Part shown: positions 32,615 to 44,696 of the stretch, piece after piece
How positions within the stretch are numbered: the first letter of the stretch is position 1
Layout: each line of letters begins with the position of its first letter
NCBI GenBank assembly: GCA_022496805.1
Contig: CM040099.1
Coordinates: forward strand, 4,156,501 to 4,220,500
Source: Pohlia nutans
Lineage: Eukaryota; Streptophyta; Bryopsida; Bryales; Mniaceae
Reading direction: 5' to 3'
DNA: 64,000 nt
The notes under the pieces: model-generated
Seen by the model: the letters and a program-made list of their open reading frames with translations, nothing else
Databases searched by the model: none
What the model was told of the DNA's origin: nothing
Translations under genes and position numbers: made by a program

Positions 32615-35600
32615 AAATTTGCCCCTATACTCAAATCCACACACCCCCACCACCAAGACACATACATAGATTACCCGCACCTCTCAAAATATCTTACCCA
32701 AATAAACCACCACCCCCCGCCCCGCATACTATATGCCCTTATCACAACTATTAGTCCCTCGCCGCACATATGTGACTCATACCTCATTCAAACTCCTGAC
32801 CCGGATTGGACTACAATTCTCCTAAATCAAATGACACGTCTTTCTAATCCCCCGGAACAACATATAAAAACCCCTCACCCATATGTACAATTCCACCACA
32901 ACAACCCTCAATACACAAATCCCCCAAACTCCATCCACAAGGAACTCTATCAATTTATTAATCAACACTCTACACCCCCATCTTTACAAAGTTTAACATC
33001 CAAATTCCCATTTTTACCTACTGATCTACTACTAGAAACACTAAAATGTAAAGAACCAATCCCGGAATACTCTCATCCACCACCACTTCCTCCCACAATA
33101 ATCCCGACTGTCAACACAACTCCCCACACAAATTATTCCACCCACCTAATTACCTGGAACGCATCATCACTCAATACAACACTCCCCAACCTTCACCAAT
33201 TAATTACTAACTCAGAAAACCACCCTGCAATTATCACAATCCAAGAAACTAAATTAACTGCCACTAAATCCACAAAATTTATCCAGAATCTCTTCCCACA
33301 CTATAAACTTATCTTTAATAATACGCATACCTTCACTAGATGCATACAACAAAGAATGCCTTACAAACCTGCCAGAGGGGGCCTTCTAACCTTTATTCAC
33401 GACCATTATGCATTCCAAGACAATATCACCAAAATTCCAACTCCACCATCGATATCCCCATACCTACAAATTATCAAACTCAAAAACCAACCCCTCCAAC
33501 CGGTAGACAAAATGAAAGCACCACCACCCCACCCCAACTAGAAGACCATGAATGGAGAGAATTTACAAATAGCCTACAATTAACATACATCCCTGCCAAT
33601 AGTCCATTCTCACGCCAAGGAGGCCCAAATTTTAGTCAAACTAGCCTCATTGATGGATATTATATCAAAACACCCAATAATAATTCATATACATCCTCCG
33701 TAAATCACTGCCATACCTTAAACTCCGACCACTTTCCGGTCACACTCTTTATCCCACCAAACACTCTTCTCGCCCGACCCATCCCCCCTAAAACAGACCC
33801 TTCACCCAGACTCCTCAACCCCATCCCCCCCGAAAACATTGAAAAATTCAAAAGCGCATTCTATGAAGATAATGCCCTTCAAATTAATGAGCTCACTACC
33901 CTTCTCACAAACAATCACATCACATCACAAACCACCAATGGCAACACGCATGCCAAACCTTGGACCACATCATACAACAAATTTCTGATAAAATATACCA
34001 AACATGCAGCGCCCCATCCCTACCAACCCTCACAAATCACGCATCCCTACAAGGCGGCTTCCTACCAAGAAAACTACAAAAAACATGGAAAAACCATCTC
34101 TCCACATACCACCTCCTTCGCAAAACAATATATATATCATAAATCACAATCCCAACTGGCAAATGCATCCAATCCTACACAAACTACGAACACACCCCTA
34201 TGCAAACATCCCACCACCGCCACCATATAACGTTAACCCACAACAATGGATCACCACATTAGCAGACCTCGCCAAAACAGCAAAACACAAGCTAGAAACA
34301 TTACCACCAAATATACACAATTATGTGTCAAAAAAGCCATCTCCAAATACAGAAAACTCTATGACAAAAGCCCGAAAAAAATAAACAAAAGAGTATTCAA
34401 AAACCAGGAAACACCCCCCCTTGACTGCATAGCTGACAGAAACAACAATCTTCTTACCAACCCTGAAAATATAGCAAACGAAATACATGTCCAACAATCT
34501 ATCTCTAACCGCCCTACAGTCCCCACATGCTACTACCAACCAGACCACCCCACCCACTGCACTTGTGGCGTTAGACAATATCCTTGGCATGACCTTGATG
34601 GCTTCGTTATTGAAAAAAGAGGCAACCCACTCCAACCACTACATGAACACTTTGATAGAGAAACATATGGCATTTGCCTTAAAAACCTTGCAAATAATAA
34701 AACCCCTGGCCCAGATAAAATACCAAACATAATCCTCAAAAATATGCCTGAAAGCTTCCATAAACTCCTCTTTCTCTTCTTCTTACACTGTTATAAACAA
34801 AAACAAATTCCAACCTCTTGGAAAATTAGTCACACTATACTAATATACAAAAAAGGAGACCCCTTTCAACTCCCCAACCATCGACCGATTGCACTAGCAA
34901 ATACCATATATAAACTCTTCACCAACACTCTTACACTAATCCTCTCTGCATATGGCGAAAAACACCAAATCTTACATGACAGCCAAGAAGGCTTTCGCGC
35001 AGAACGCAGTACATCTAGACAACTACAAATTCTCATCGCCGCTTTAGAAGATGCTAGATTCACAAACCAAGACATCTTTCTACTATACATAGACTTTAAA
35101 AATGCATTTGGATCACTAGATCATCCCCGATTATTAGCCATTATCAAAGATTAGGATATCCTGCAGACTCTGTAGACTTAATAGGAAACATATACTCTAA
35201 CTCCCACACCATATTCACAGGAGAACATTTTGGACAAACTAAACCTATACCAATTCAACGTGGCACCATTCAAGGAGACACTCTAAGTCCATATTTATTT
35301 ATAATATTCCTAGAATGACTACTTAGATGGCTCCAAAGAGGCCCCCATGGATATACCTTTGGAACATCAAAACTCACTATCAGCTCTGCAGCATACGCGG
35401 ACGACCTTGCCGCAATCTCAAACAACCTTTCTTCCCTCCAAACACAACTAACAAAATTAGACAAATTTTGTCTATGGGCTGGCATGGATCTTGGAGTACC
35501 CAAATGTGCCATCACAGGTTGTCCTAACAAAACAAAAACTAACCCTACCAAGTTTAAACAACACATAAAAGACCAAAATATACACTACCGTAATCAACTA

Positions 35601-38600
35601 ATCCCCATTCTACACCAACACGAACCATATGTATACCTAGGTATACAATTAGTACCTTCCTTAAAATGGAACATCCAAACACACATTGCCACGAAAAAAC
35701 TCACAGATCAATGTCAACAACTAAAACAATGTCTAGCCACAATCAAACAAAGAATAAGCATGGTAGACACGGTACTACGAGCAGGAATCTCATACAGCTT
35801 CTATGCAGTCCCATATTCTCTACCTACAATCAAAAAACTAGACAAAAAAATCACAGGCATACAAAAAACCATTTGTGGACTCCCAAAATGCACAGCCAAT
35901 GTCATCGCACAATTACCCCATGATCTCTTTGGACTTGAAGCCTTCTCCCTCAAAAATGCATACTTAAGATGTATTGGTGAACAACTCAGAAACGCACTTA
36001 ATGACCCAGGCCGATTAGGAACAATCTACAAAGGCCTCACCCAACACATTTTATCTAAATTCGGGGGCGCAAAAGATATCCCCCGTATCAAACCACAAAA
36101 CTGCATCCGCTCCCCTATCACCCGTACACTATACCTCCTCAAAACAGCTGGAAACATGCACCTCAAAAGCACTCTTGAAAATTTCCAACTCCATGCAACA
36201 CAACTCGAAACACAATGGATGCTACAAACTAGGATAGAACTCCCGGACTTCAATCAAGAATTATCTCTTAAGCTTCTGCACAAACTACTACAAAATAGCA
36301 TATATGAAATTAAACATCTTACCCTCCCCAATGGCACCACACTCATGTCCCCAGAAGATTTTAAACTCTACTATCAAACTCCCTCCAAATTAGAAAAAAG
36401 CGCACTACACATAGCCATGCAAATTTTTTGCTACCCCAGCTGCTCTCCGGACTGCCCACCCCAATGCCCCACACACCCCCCAGCCCGCACACTCCTAGCT
36501 AAATACATATCAGACAACCAAACCATTACTCCTCGACACCCAACAACCCCAACTCCACTTGCACTCCCACCAGCACCACTTTTAGTAAGCCCACCCATTA
36601 TAATCAGACGAAACCCACTACAATTCCCCATCCACTCTGTTATATTCCACAAAACAGTTAAAACAAAAGACACACACAACATCCCCAAAACATACATAAC
36701 CTACCTATGCCAATGGATCGCACCAAATAACACAACATATACCAAATGGATGCCCCAGCGAAACCTCTTCCCATACAATCAACCTACCGTCATCACCCAC
36801 AACATCACCCTCCTCACCACTTATCACACAAAACAACAACATGCACACTACACAAATATATTAAATAGCCACTTCACATTGACACAACAGAGAGACCCTC
36901 GTTTCATCCCCCCTCCCACATACATCCCACACGCACATATATCAATATGTGAACACAACCCTGACAAAGACATTAACACCACTAAATCCACCATCCATAT
37001 AGAAAATGACCACGCCCACATCTACCAAGACACAGGCCGTTATCTCATTACCATCTCCGCCACGCGACTACAATGGCTCTGGCAACAATACAATAAAACC
37101 ATATTCTCAAACCAAAACCTTGTCCCACCCCCACAATCATTTGAAACTGAAATTGTCTGGCTAATCCAACGATACAAATACACATCCTCCAACAAAAAAC
37201 CACACAAACCCTCCCACCATACACTCCCCACCACTCTCCTAGACACACTTACAACCTCCCTTAACATCACCCACTCCTACTTCTCCTCACCACTCACCTG
37301 TTCTATCACAATATCACAATTTTACTCCCTATTTACACGAGACAAAATATTTGGAGCACTGGGTACAGCTTTTCAATATAAATGGAAAGGAATTGGATAT
37401 GCACACCCTAACACTGAAGAACTTGCCCAACAAGCAATACATTGGGCTAGACTAGCAGCTAAACATGACCCCCAAACTATTACCATACTCACCATACCAG
37501 ATATTAACTGGTATCATAACTCTTCCCCGTATATAGGCCCATTCCCTGACACTCATGTCATCACCTACTTTGCCCCCGACACTATCACTTATGACGAACC
37601 TACACTCCCACCCGAAAAGAAACCATCGTCTGAACTACTTGCCATCCATATTCTTTGCATTCATCATCACAACAATCCAATATACAATAACACCCACATT
37701 GACACACTCAAGTTCGAAATTGAAACACTGTGCATCCCACATTTCCACACACAAACAGACTCGCAAACGCCACCAAACACACCAGTCAATAAAAATACCC
37801 ACTGGAATACACTCATATATCCATCCGACTACATTCCCCAACTCACTCACACACCCCCGATACCACACTTCTCAACAGTAGTCCAACTACGTTTCCCACC
37901 ATCATACAACTACTATACGGATGGTTCTTTCAAACCTCCTCGATTACATGAAGATGGATTTTGGATTAGAGAAAAAGCAGGATATGGCATTTACCATGCC
38001 ACCAAACCAGATATACAAATATCCAAACGACTCCCTGGACTACAAACCTCCTTCCGAGCTGAACTCATGGCCATACACAAAACTCTCAAAATAATTACCA
38101 CAAAATATCTCAATGAACCTGCCCACATATTCACAGATTGCCTTAATTGCCTATACCTCCTTAACACACAGATCAAACATCCAACTCTACATAGAAATCA
38201 TGCAGACCAAACCATCCTAGCCTCCATCATCGACATGCTACTCAGTAGAACTCAACCAACCTCAATCAACAAAATCAAAGCACATGTCAATATATCTGGA
38301 AACGAACAAGCTGACAAACTAGCCAAAAATGGCACAAATAAAGATTATAAATTTGCTACCACACCACATGAATTTGCACACACAACGCCCTTTTACTACC
38401 AAAAAGACACCTGGCATGGCCCTGATTGCAGACCGGACAAAGGACCTGTTAGATGCCTTGACACTTATATCACAAATCAAGATCGAAAGAAAAACTTAGA
38501 AATAATAGCTCAACGGTTCCCAAACATTAATAAATGGACTACAAACCCAACTATAGACAATGACCTCTCAAATGAATTTTGGACTAACCCTGCCATCACA

Positions 38601-39281
38601 GACTCACAAAAAACGGCCATACTAAAATTCCGTACTGGACAATACATGGGAAATGCTAGAAAACAACTATTCTTTGGCATTGCAAGGTTCCCCAATAAAA
38701 CATGCACCATATGTAACTCTCAAGATACCGACACTTGGCTCCATGTGCTTCTTAAATGCAACCAACATCATATTCATGCCATCAGAACAAAAAGACATAA
38801 CAAAGCAGTATGGGCACTCCGTAAGTTAATTGTATCCATCAAACAATCTAGATGTTATATACTCATGAATGCAGGAACATTCAACAATAATTCCCAAGAA
38901 AACACAGTACCTAATTGGCTCCTACCATGCACTTGCACAACCCAACGCTGCCGCTGCAACGCACGACTCAAACCTGATTTATTATGCATCAAAGGACTCC
39001 CATACCAACATGCCCCACCGCTACAACCCTCGAGTGATCTCACAGTTCAAATTATTGAATTCACATATACAAATGACAGATTCTCGCCAACTACCATAAC
39101 TAATAAAACGGACAAATATCAATCTCTACTCAACGACATTACTGCACAAGGATGGAAAGTTGACCCCCTAATAGTCATCACAGCTGGAGCCCGAGGAACA
39201 ACACATGCCCCCTCCATGGACATCCTCAAAAAAAATTCAAAATCCCTGAAGCAACCCTCAAACAAACGTTCAAAGAAATAA
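32615..39281 (+). pseudogene. LINE ORF2: APE endonuclease, reverse transcriptase, RNase H, zinc knuckle, C-terminal extension
   Basis: Order along the DNA: a linker; APE endonuclease N-half (LITWNASSLN, IQETKLTA, about 33145-33480); APE C-half (SLIDGYY, LNSDHFPVTLF, about 33635-33755); RT (NNKTPGPDKIPN at about 34693, GFRAERSTSRQ, YIDFKNAFGSLDH, GTIQGDTLSPYLF, YADD at 35394-35405); RNase H (YYTDGSF, FRAELMAIHK, HIFTDCLN, GNEQADKLAK, about 37905-38340); a CTIC...H...C zinc knuckle (about 38701-38757); and an extension with LKPDLLCIKG and VQIIEFTYTNDRF. Defects: a frameshift near 32610; loss of the APE centre plus a frameshift near 33500; frame changes between 34000 and 34320; a frameshift at about 35154; and TGA at 35316-35318. 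The last 1,300-odd codons are open, so the damage is concentrated in the front half. Confidence 0.88.
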
Positions 39282-39560
39282 ACACTATTGCCATACACCA
39301 TGCCGGATCCATCTTACTACATAAACGAAAACTAGAAAACCACCAACCCTTACCAATCGAATAAAACCCATACATGAAAAGAGGCTTAAAGCCACTTCTT
39401 ATAAAACGTCAAGAATGAACTTCCAAATTATCATTTCATAATTCCAAATACAAATAGCCACTCTGGCCTTTTGAAAATAGTAAGTACTAATTCAAAGCCA
39501 AAACCATACACATATCATCTACCTAACCAAAGTAAAAACTAAACTTGGAAAACAACGCTA

Positions 39561-40019
39561 CTACATCTCCAAGAACTTGAGAATGCGCTTGATAGTCATT
39601 GCAATATAACCAGCACGATCAGATCTTGCCAAAGAATTCACCGGCCCCCTCAAAAAACGATGATGGCCTCGACTACCTCTGAGCGGATGAGACATACAGC
39701 AAAAATACTGATCCTTATTTAAACCTTCGAAGCTTCCCTCGAACATAACCTCTCTGGTACCAGGCTCAACACACCCCACTTGTAACAGAATCACCAACGC
39801 TCGAGCATCTTTTTGAAGATCACCGTGAAACCGCTGCTCCAAACGAGGCTGCTTTGGCGGGTGAGACGGCCCAGCCTCATCCAGACGCCGAACCACTACT
39901 GGCATAGAAACAGCTGGTTCAGATGGTTGATCTGGCAGTTGTGCTAACGAAAGCTCTAGCTCTGCCTCTGGCTGCGATTCTAAATCCATCGTCTCCACAA
40001 GAACCCTCCAGTTAGACAT
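39561..40019 (-). CDS. hypothetical 152-residue protein
   Basis: This single open frame runs from the ATG at 40019 to the stop at 39561. The N-terminal third is acidic and Glu/Pro-rich (LESQPEAELELSLAQLPDQP). The C-terminal half is compact and basic with Cys and His residues (QYFCCMSHPLRGSRGHHRF). No family was recognised. On the coding strand a TATA-like TTTTTATAAG lies about 90 bases before the ATG (near 40104-40112), consistent with a small gene. It sits between the 3' end of the LINE and a second copy of that 3' end, so it may be transduced or chance host DNA. Codon composition is more balanced than in the flanks. Confidence 0.4.
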   Translation of the reverse strand: MSNWRVLVETMDLESQPEAELELSLAQLPDQPSEPAVSMPVVVRRLDEAGPSHPPKQPRLEQRFHGDLQKDARALVILLQVGCVEPGTREVMFEGSFEGLNKDQYFCCMSHPLRGSRGHHRFLRGPVNSLARSDRAGYIAMTIKRILKFLEM

Positions 40020-40547
40020 CTCAAAGTTGAACTCGATCTAAAGTACAAACTCCTAACACCCAAAGAGAAAACTCTACCCTGAGAAAGCTAACTCAAAGAT
40101 CTCTACTTATAAAAATAAAAATAAAAATAAACCCTCGGAAGCAAGAAGTGTCATGCTGAAGCCACTTAGAAGTGTCACCTTGACGTTTCACAAAAAGTCA
40201 TAAAAATCTTTTAATAAATACTATCTATATACTTTACATAGTGCCCGTTTTCACACCACGACAACAATAATAACCATTACACACGTATCTCAAGATAATT
40301 AGACGAAAACGATTGATTACTCCAGATTCCTTGCATGTGATAACTCACCAACAACGTCAAGCCAATCATATTACATAAATATTTACGTGGCCCCAAGGTA
40401 AACCAAAACGAACCACTTCACTAAAACATCTCACCACCTAAAAACAACCAACTTTGAAGCACTGACTTGGAGACCACACTTCACACCAATTACATTTTAT
40501 ACCCCAATCATATTGATTCCCATGCCCGTTTAGATAAATCAATTAAT

Positions 40548-40735
40548 TAAACACTATTACCATATACCATGCCGGATACATTCTACTACATAACAGAAAA
40601 ACCACAAAATCACCAAAAATTCCTAATTAAAATATTTAAAAAATCAAAAAAGAAAAAAAAGAAAAAAAAGAAAAAAGAAATCTCTTCACAAAAAACCCAT
40701 ATATGGGAAAGCGGCTTATAGCCATTTTTATTTTA
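40548..40735 (+). mobile_element. 5'-truncated copy of the LINE (3' end only)
   Basis: AACACTATTACCATATACCA and the later AAACCCATATATGGG and GCGGCTTATAGCCA repeat the segment 39283-39405 that follows ORF2. Short 3'-end copies are typical products of aborted LINE insertion. A 3' transduction of 39406-40540 is the alternative. Confidence 0.7.
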
Positions 40736-40960
40736 TTTTTTTATTTTTATTTTTTAGGATCTTGTCTCAGGTAGTAAGATAGGGCCGGTTGGTGGTACAA
40801 CTTTCCTGCCTATGAATATTTCACTAGCAGTGTCAAGTCACCATATCACATTACTGCTCCAACGGGCCCTCACAGGAATCGAACCCGGACCACATAACTA
40901 TGATACAACATCCTCATCACCAACCCACTGGACAGATGACTTGACGACCACCAACCCAAA
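40736..40960 (-). mobile_element. tRNA-derived SINE
   Basis: Read on the minus strand, TCCAGTGGGTTGG (40932-40920) fits a pol III A-box and GGTTCGATTCC (40885-40875) a B-box, about 35 bases apart. A body of about 130 bases and an A-rich tail (AAAAATAAAAATAAAAAAAT) follow. The spacing and tail are those of a SINE. The tail abuts the 3' end of the truncated LINE copy. No cloverleaf for a functional tRNA was found. Confidence 0.7.
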
Positions 40961-41165
40961 AAACCACCATTTAAACACCCAAAGCTTTTTATTTTATTCA
41001 GTTATGTGTCAATTGTTAGGAGTTCCAAAAGTGTCTATTCCCGAAAGGGGTGAGTAGTTTGGTCTTAGTGGCCCTTTGTCTGGTGGGCATTGGCTCATTA
41101 ACCAAATGAACAGACACTATATTCACGCCGGCCCTATAAAAGGACTGGAGTTTCTATCTATCTGT

Positions 41166-41390
41166 AATAAGAATTGTTGCACACTAGTTGAAGTAGCGGA
41201 TTCTAGAATATTGGACATGCCATGTTATTGTTTAGGTAAAGAATGATGATGGAGGGTTGGAAGTCTATAGTAACTCGCCTCAAGAATCATATGTTTTGAG
41301 TTTTTTATCTTTCATGCAATGAGAGTAAAAGGGTGAACCCTGGCAAAGGGTTAAAGAACCTTACATACTTCATCCAAGTATATTCTTTTA
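41166..41390. repeat. dispersed repeat, copy 2
   Basis: It is a diverged counterpart of 16455-16655 with the same word order. No coding content is seen. Confidence 0.6.
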
Positions 41391-41399
41391 ATTTTAATG

Positions 41400-42215
41400 T
41401 CTCCTGGCTCATGACACAGTATTTGGATAAATGCATTAGTAGACCCTACCACTATCTTGGTACAACATCAATACATTCATACATCTTTAAAACCTTTTTT
41501 ATACTATCACATCCTGTATTCTCGCATCAAATCCTGGAGTATGAATGCATCTACTTTATAACTTATTTCATACCTTTACTATAACACTCTTTGTATCATA
41601 AGAAATTGTACACAAATGAAATAAAAAGGACTTCAACAAATATGCAATGCATTCTAAACCACATACATGACTGTCCAATTCCACAACAAACACTTTTTTA
41701 ATGCAATTTTTGCTATGTAACTATGTTATGAAATTTCATATAAAGTACATTTTAAATGTTTAAATTGTAACATTAATGAGATTTAAATGTAATAGGTGGC
41801 CATTAAGGTAGTAGGACATCCAAAATTACAACTTTTTCCTATTGAACAAAGTGGCTATTATTAAACTTCAACTTTATTTTTTATATATTCTTACTAGGAA
41901 ACCAAAATAGATTCCAAGTCACTAAAGTGCGTCATTCGGATGTTGTATGCAAAAACTATGAAGACTCAATTTTATAAGTAGTTATGTTAGACTTATTTTT
42001 GGCAATAGGTACCTTTTGAGTATGGAAGTGTATACCAACTAAACATTTGATCAATTGATACATCTAGAACCTAGTGATTTTGGGTGTAAATACTAAATCC
42101 TACTAGTAATACTATAATTTAAGCCCTCACCTACTAAGGATGAATGAATGTTGTGGGTGTATCATTATTGTAACCGGTAGTAATTATGTCTTGTTGTGAA
42201 AACTACAATGGAATT
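41400..42215. other. AT-rich intergenic DNA
   Basis: No gene, RNA gene or clear repeat was recognised in this stretch. Confidence 0.5.
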
Positions 42216-42216
42216 A

Positions 42217-42893
42217 ACCCCTAAACGTTCTCACCCTTGTTTAGTTTAGGGAGTTGAAAAGATGAATCATAAAATGCAACTAAGATGGATATTTTGAGCC
42301 AAGTGTATGAATAAAAGTTGTACACTATGACATTTAGATTTTATCCATATGATTAGATTTGTGATTGATTTCACGAATTTGTTTCTATAAATTTTGGAAT
42401 ATAAAATTCAAAATTATTTTGTAGTTTGATTACGAATAAGATATTGACAATTTGTGAATGAAATTTGTTGTGATGGGTTAAAATGTAATATTTTAAGTGC
42501 AGTGGTTTTTGGAGATTTTTTGGTTGCTTAGTTATCAATTTCTTTTTCAAGAGCTCTTTTAAACTAAAATCTTCGAAATTTTTGGTGAAACACTACAACA
42601 TAAAATGAGGCATAAAGTTTCGCAAATCATCTCATTCCTAATTGAATCACACGTGCACGAAGCTATCTTCCCCAAAAAAAATCCACTAAAACAATTTATT
42701 GTAAAAGGTGCATGACAGCGTTCTTTTTTCTGGTGACAAGAAGGTGCTGGCAGATGCTTGGAAGCAGCTGCGAAGGAGCTGCGAGCAACTTCTTGTCGCC
42801 AGAAAAAAGAACCCTGGTGCATGATAGATGAGAAATTGGAATTTTCTTTTTTACATCATGCAAAATATGCATGGTTAGGCAATTAAGGGTTAA
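42217..42893. mobile_element. MITE family F-like copy with inserted hairpin
   Basis: It starts TTAACCCCTAAACGTTCTCA and ends AATTAAGGGTTAAAG. The first part is the reverse complement of the family F interior (GTAGTTTGATTACGAATAAG, TTGTTGTGATGGGTTAAAAT). The right part contains a GC-richer hairpin at 42720-42812. Confidence 0.55.
42720..42812. repeat. 93-bp hairpin
   Basis: The left arm GTTCTTTTTTCTGGTGACAA (42720-42743) is inverted at 42789-42812 with one mismatch around a GC-rich 45-base loop. It could be a tiny transposon or a small-RNA precursor; nothing more can be said. Confidence 0.8.
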
Positions 42894-43111
42894 AGCCTGT
42901 TTGCCCTAAACTTGGCCACACAATGGGTTTGGTTTCTCAAAGTGCAAAGAGTTTTGAAGTTGAAGGTGGTAGACAAGGGGTCGTGGATGAGCATGTGAAG
43001 GGATTCATTAAAGGTTTTGTTGAAATCTCGTGAACATGATGATTCATTGATGGTGTGCGCTTGCAATTATTGACATTTTTACATGCTATGAAGTGTTCAT
43101 AACATTCTAAA

Positions 43112-44375
43112 CCCCTAAACGTACGAACCCTTTGAACAAAAGTAGATTCTAGTGTCAAAAGTAAATATTAGCATGGCTTAGATGTACAATACCCTGTAAC
43201 AAGTGTTGCAACACACTCTGTTTTTTCACTTAAAACATATCCCATGGCCTTATTTAGAATGATGGTGTTGGCATGATAATCATCACATCTCCATGAGATT
43301 TTTTGCATCATGGAAGGTGTTCCAGTTACCTTCATATACCATGCATTTTCTAAATATAAAGAGGCATCCATTGCCATGTGTCTACCAAAATTGCCATCAT
43401 GCTTAAAAATCTTGGAAAAGGGTACCCTTCTTAATGTGATCACTTCTTCTCTGGGATATCAGATTTTGAGTATGTTTGAGCTTGGGAGGGTCCAGAGATA
43501 CACATACTTGTTTGCAAGTCATCTTGATGGTACACATTTCTTAGAAAAATTGTGTGCAACAAGTCCTGTTTGTCAAACATATCGTTTCTATGTTGTTGTT
43601 AGGACCTTTTTTATCATAGAGTGAGTAAGACATATTGTAAACTTCATATCATATTAGGCTTCTATACTACTATAGCTTTGTAATGATACCTTATTTTACT
43701 TTATTTGATCAAATTTTGATTTAATATATGAGTTTGATTTCCTTAGCCTAGAATATGAATGAATGGAAACTATGAAAATACTTTAGAGCCACATAGAGGA
43801 GAATTTTACCTACATAGTGTGCATCTTTGTAATACCAAGAATGTGAACAATGATATATCCTATAAATTAGTGCAATCAAATTTTAAAAAATCATCATATA
43901 TATTTCTCAATTAATTTTTTTTGAAATTAAGTGAATAAGATAAAATAATTCACCAAAAATAGAGATTTCATTTTTTGACATTGACATTTTATGAACACGT
44001 GAAGGGTCCGTAACACAAAAGATTTAATAGGATAAATTTGATAAAATCCTCCCATATTGAAAATGAATGAGAGAATTTCAAGAGTTTACAAATGGTTGCA
44101 AGACATGTTGGAGGGTATTGTACATGAGGTGTACACGAGAAGACCATTGCAAGCATAAAATCTACCCAACAAATTTGACATACTTGTGGTTGGAGGCCTC
44201 TCCAATAATATCAATAGTTCCCCATCACAAGAGAATTATTGTAATTCGTAGAGAATTTATTAGGCTTTCAAAGGTGACTTGGATGAAAATCATCCAAGGA
44301 TGTATGAGAAAGTTACAAGGCTTCGAATATGTTCATGATCCACTTTCTAGACGGTGTGACGATTAGGGATTAAAC
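43112..44375 (-). mobile_element. MITE family D copy split by about 0.9 kb of other DNA
   Basis: 43112-43190 (AAACCCCTAAACGTACGAACC) and 44115-44375 (AATCTACCCAACAAATTTGA, CTTGGATGAAAATCATCC, ending GGGATTAAACCC) together form the reverse complement of the complete element at 53846-54175. The intervening 43190-44115 is foreign to the family. It holds a minus-strand open frame (43168-43443) reading DGNFGRHMAMDASLYLENAW, which is protein-like but not recognised and may be a captured gene fragment. Confidence 0.65.
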
Positions 44376-44696
44376 CCTAGACTTTGTACATAAAATTTTC
44401 AAGGTTTTCTTCAATGCACTTTCTTTTCACTTCACTCCTACTAAATTCCCTCATATAAAGGCAAGTGTCATCGTTCATTCCATGTTCCAAAGAAAGTTAC
44501 TATATCAATAAATAAAAACCAAACCAAACAATAGACAAAGCATTACCCTACTACTCAAGAATGTTATGGCTTCATTAGCACAATATTTATAGCCAATTCA
44601 AAATTAGAGTGGATTCGAATACTACAAAGTGACATAAATAGTATTACTATTTATAACTTTACACCACAATATTTATGATAAATTACCTACTTTCAA

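Larger units (their letters stand above)
30907..32616 (+). pseudogene. LINE ORF2 leader: long open frame with heptapeptide repeats and 2A motif
   Basis: This frame is open for 569 codons and overlaps the end of ORF1 by about 100 bases in the +1 frame. It carries about a dozen copies of a seven- to eight-residue repeat of the form LPDYVMG (31222-31530), then a long low-complexity His/Thr/Pro-rich stretch, and ends just after a 2A-like motif. The frame stops at 32614-32616. The likely continuation into the endonuclease region is one frame away (from about 32615), so a frameshift separates them. It is either a leader peptide of the ORF2 polyprotein or a fortuitous frame through a biased untranslated region. 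Its length without stops favours the former, but the strong base bias weakens that argument. Confidence 0.5.
28862..39405 (+). mobile_element. large LINE (APE-RT-RNase H, with 2A-like motif), degenerate
   Basis: One transcription unit of about 10.5 kb has two coding blocks in LINE order: an RRM-like ORF1, then APE endonuclease, reverse transcriptase, RNase H and a zinc knuckle. It is C- and A-rich on the coding strand, unlike the AT-rich flanks. Several frameshifts, two in-frame stops and an internal deletion make this copy inactive. The 3' terminal segment after the last stop (39282-39405) recurs at 40548-40735. The domain set resembles Ingi/RandI-like LINEs with RNase H and not ordinary angiosperm L1. 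Confidence 0.9.

Noticed and set aside
35666..37881. Several plus- and minus-strand ORFs within LINE ORF2
   Set aside because: They are shadows of the 1,265-codon RT/RNase H frame.
40875..40885. B-box-like GGTTCGATTCC taken as a functional tRNA gene
   Set aside because: No acceptor stem or anticodon arm can be formed around it and an A-rich tail follows, so it was called a SINE.
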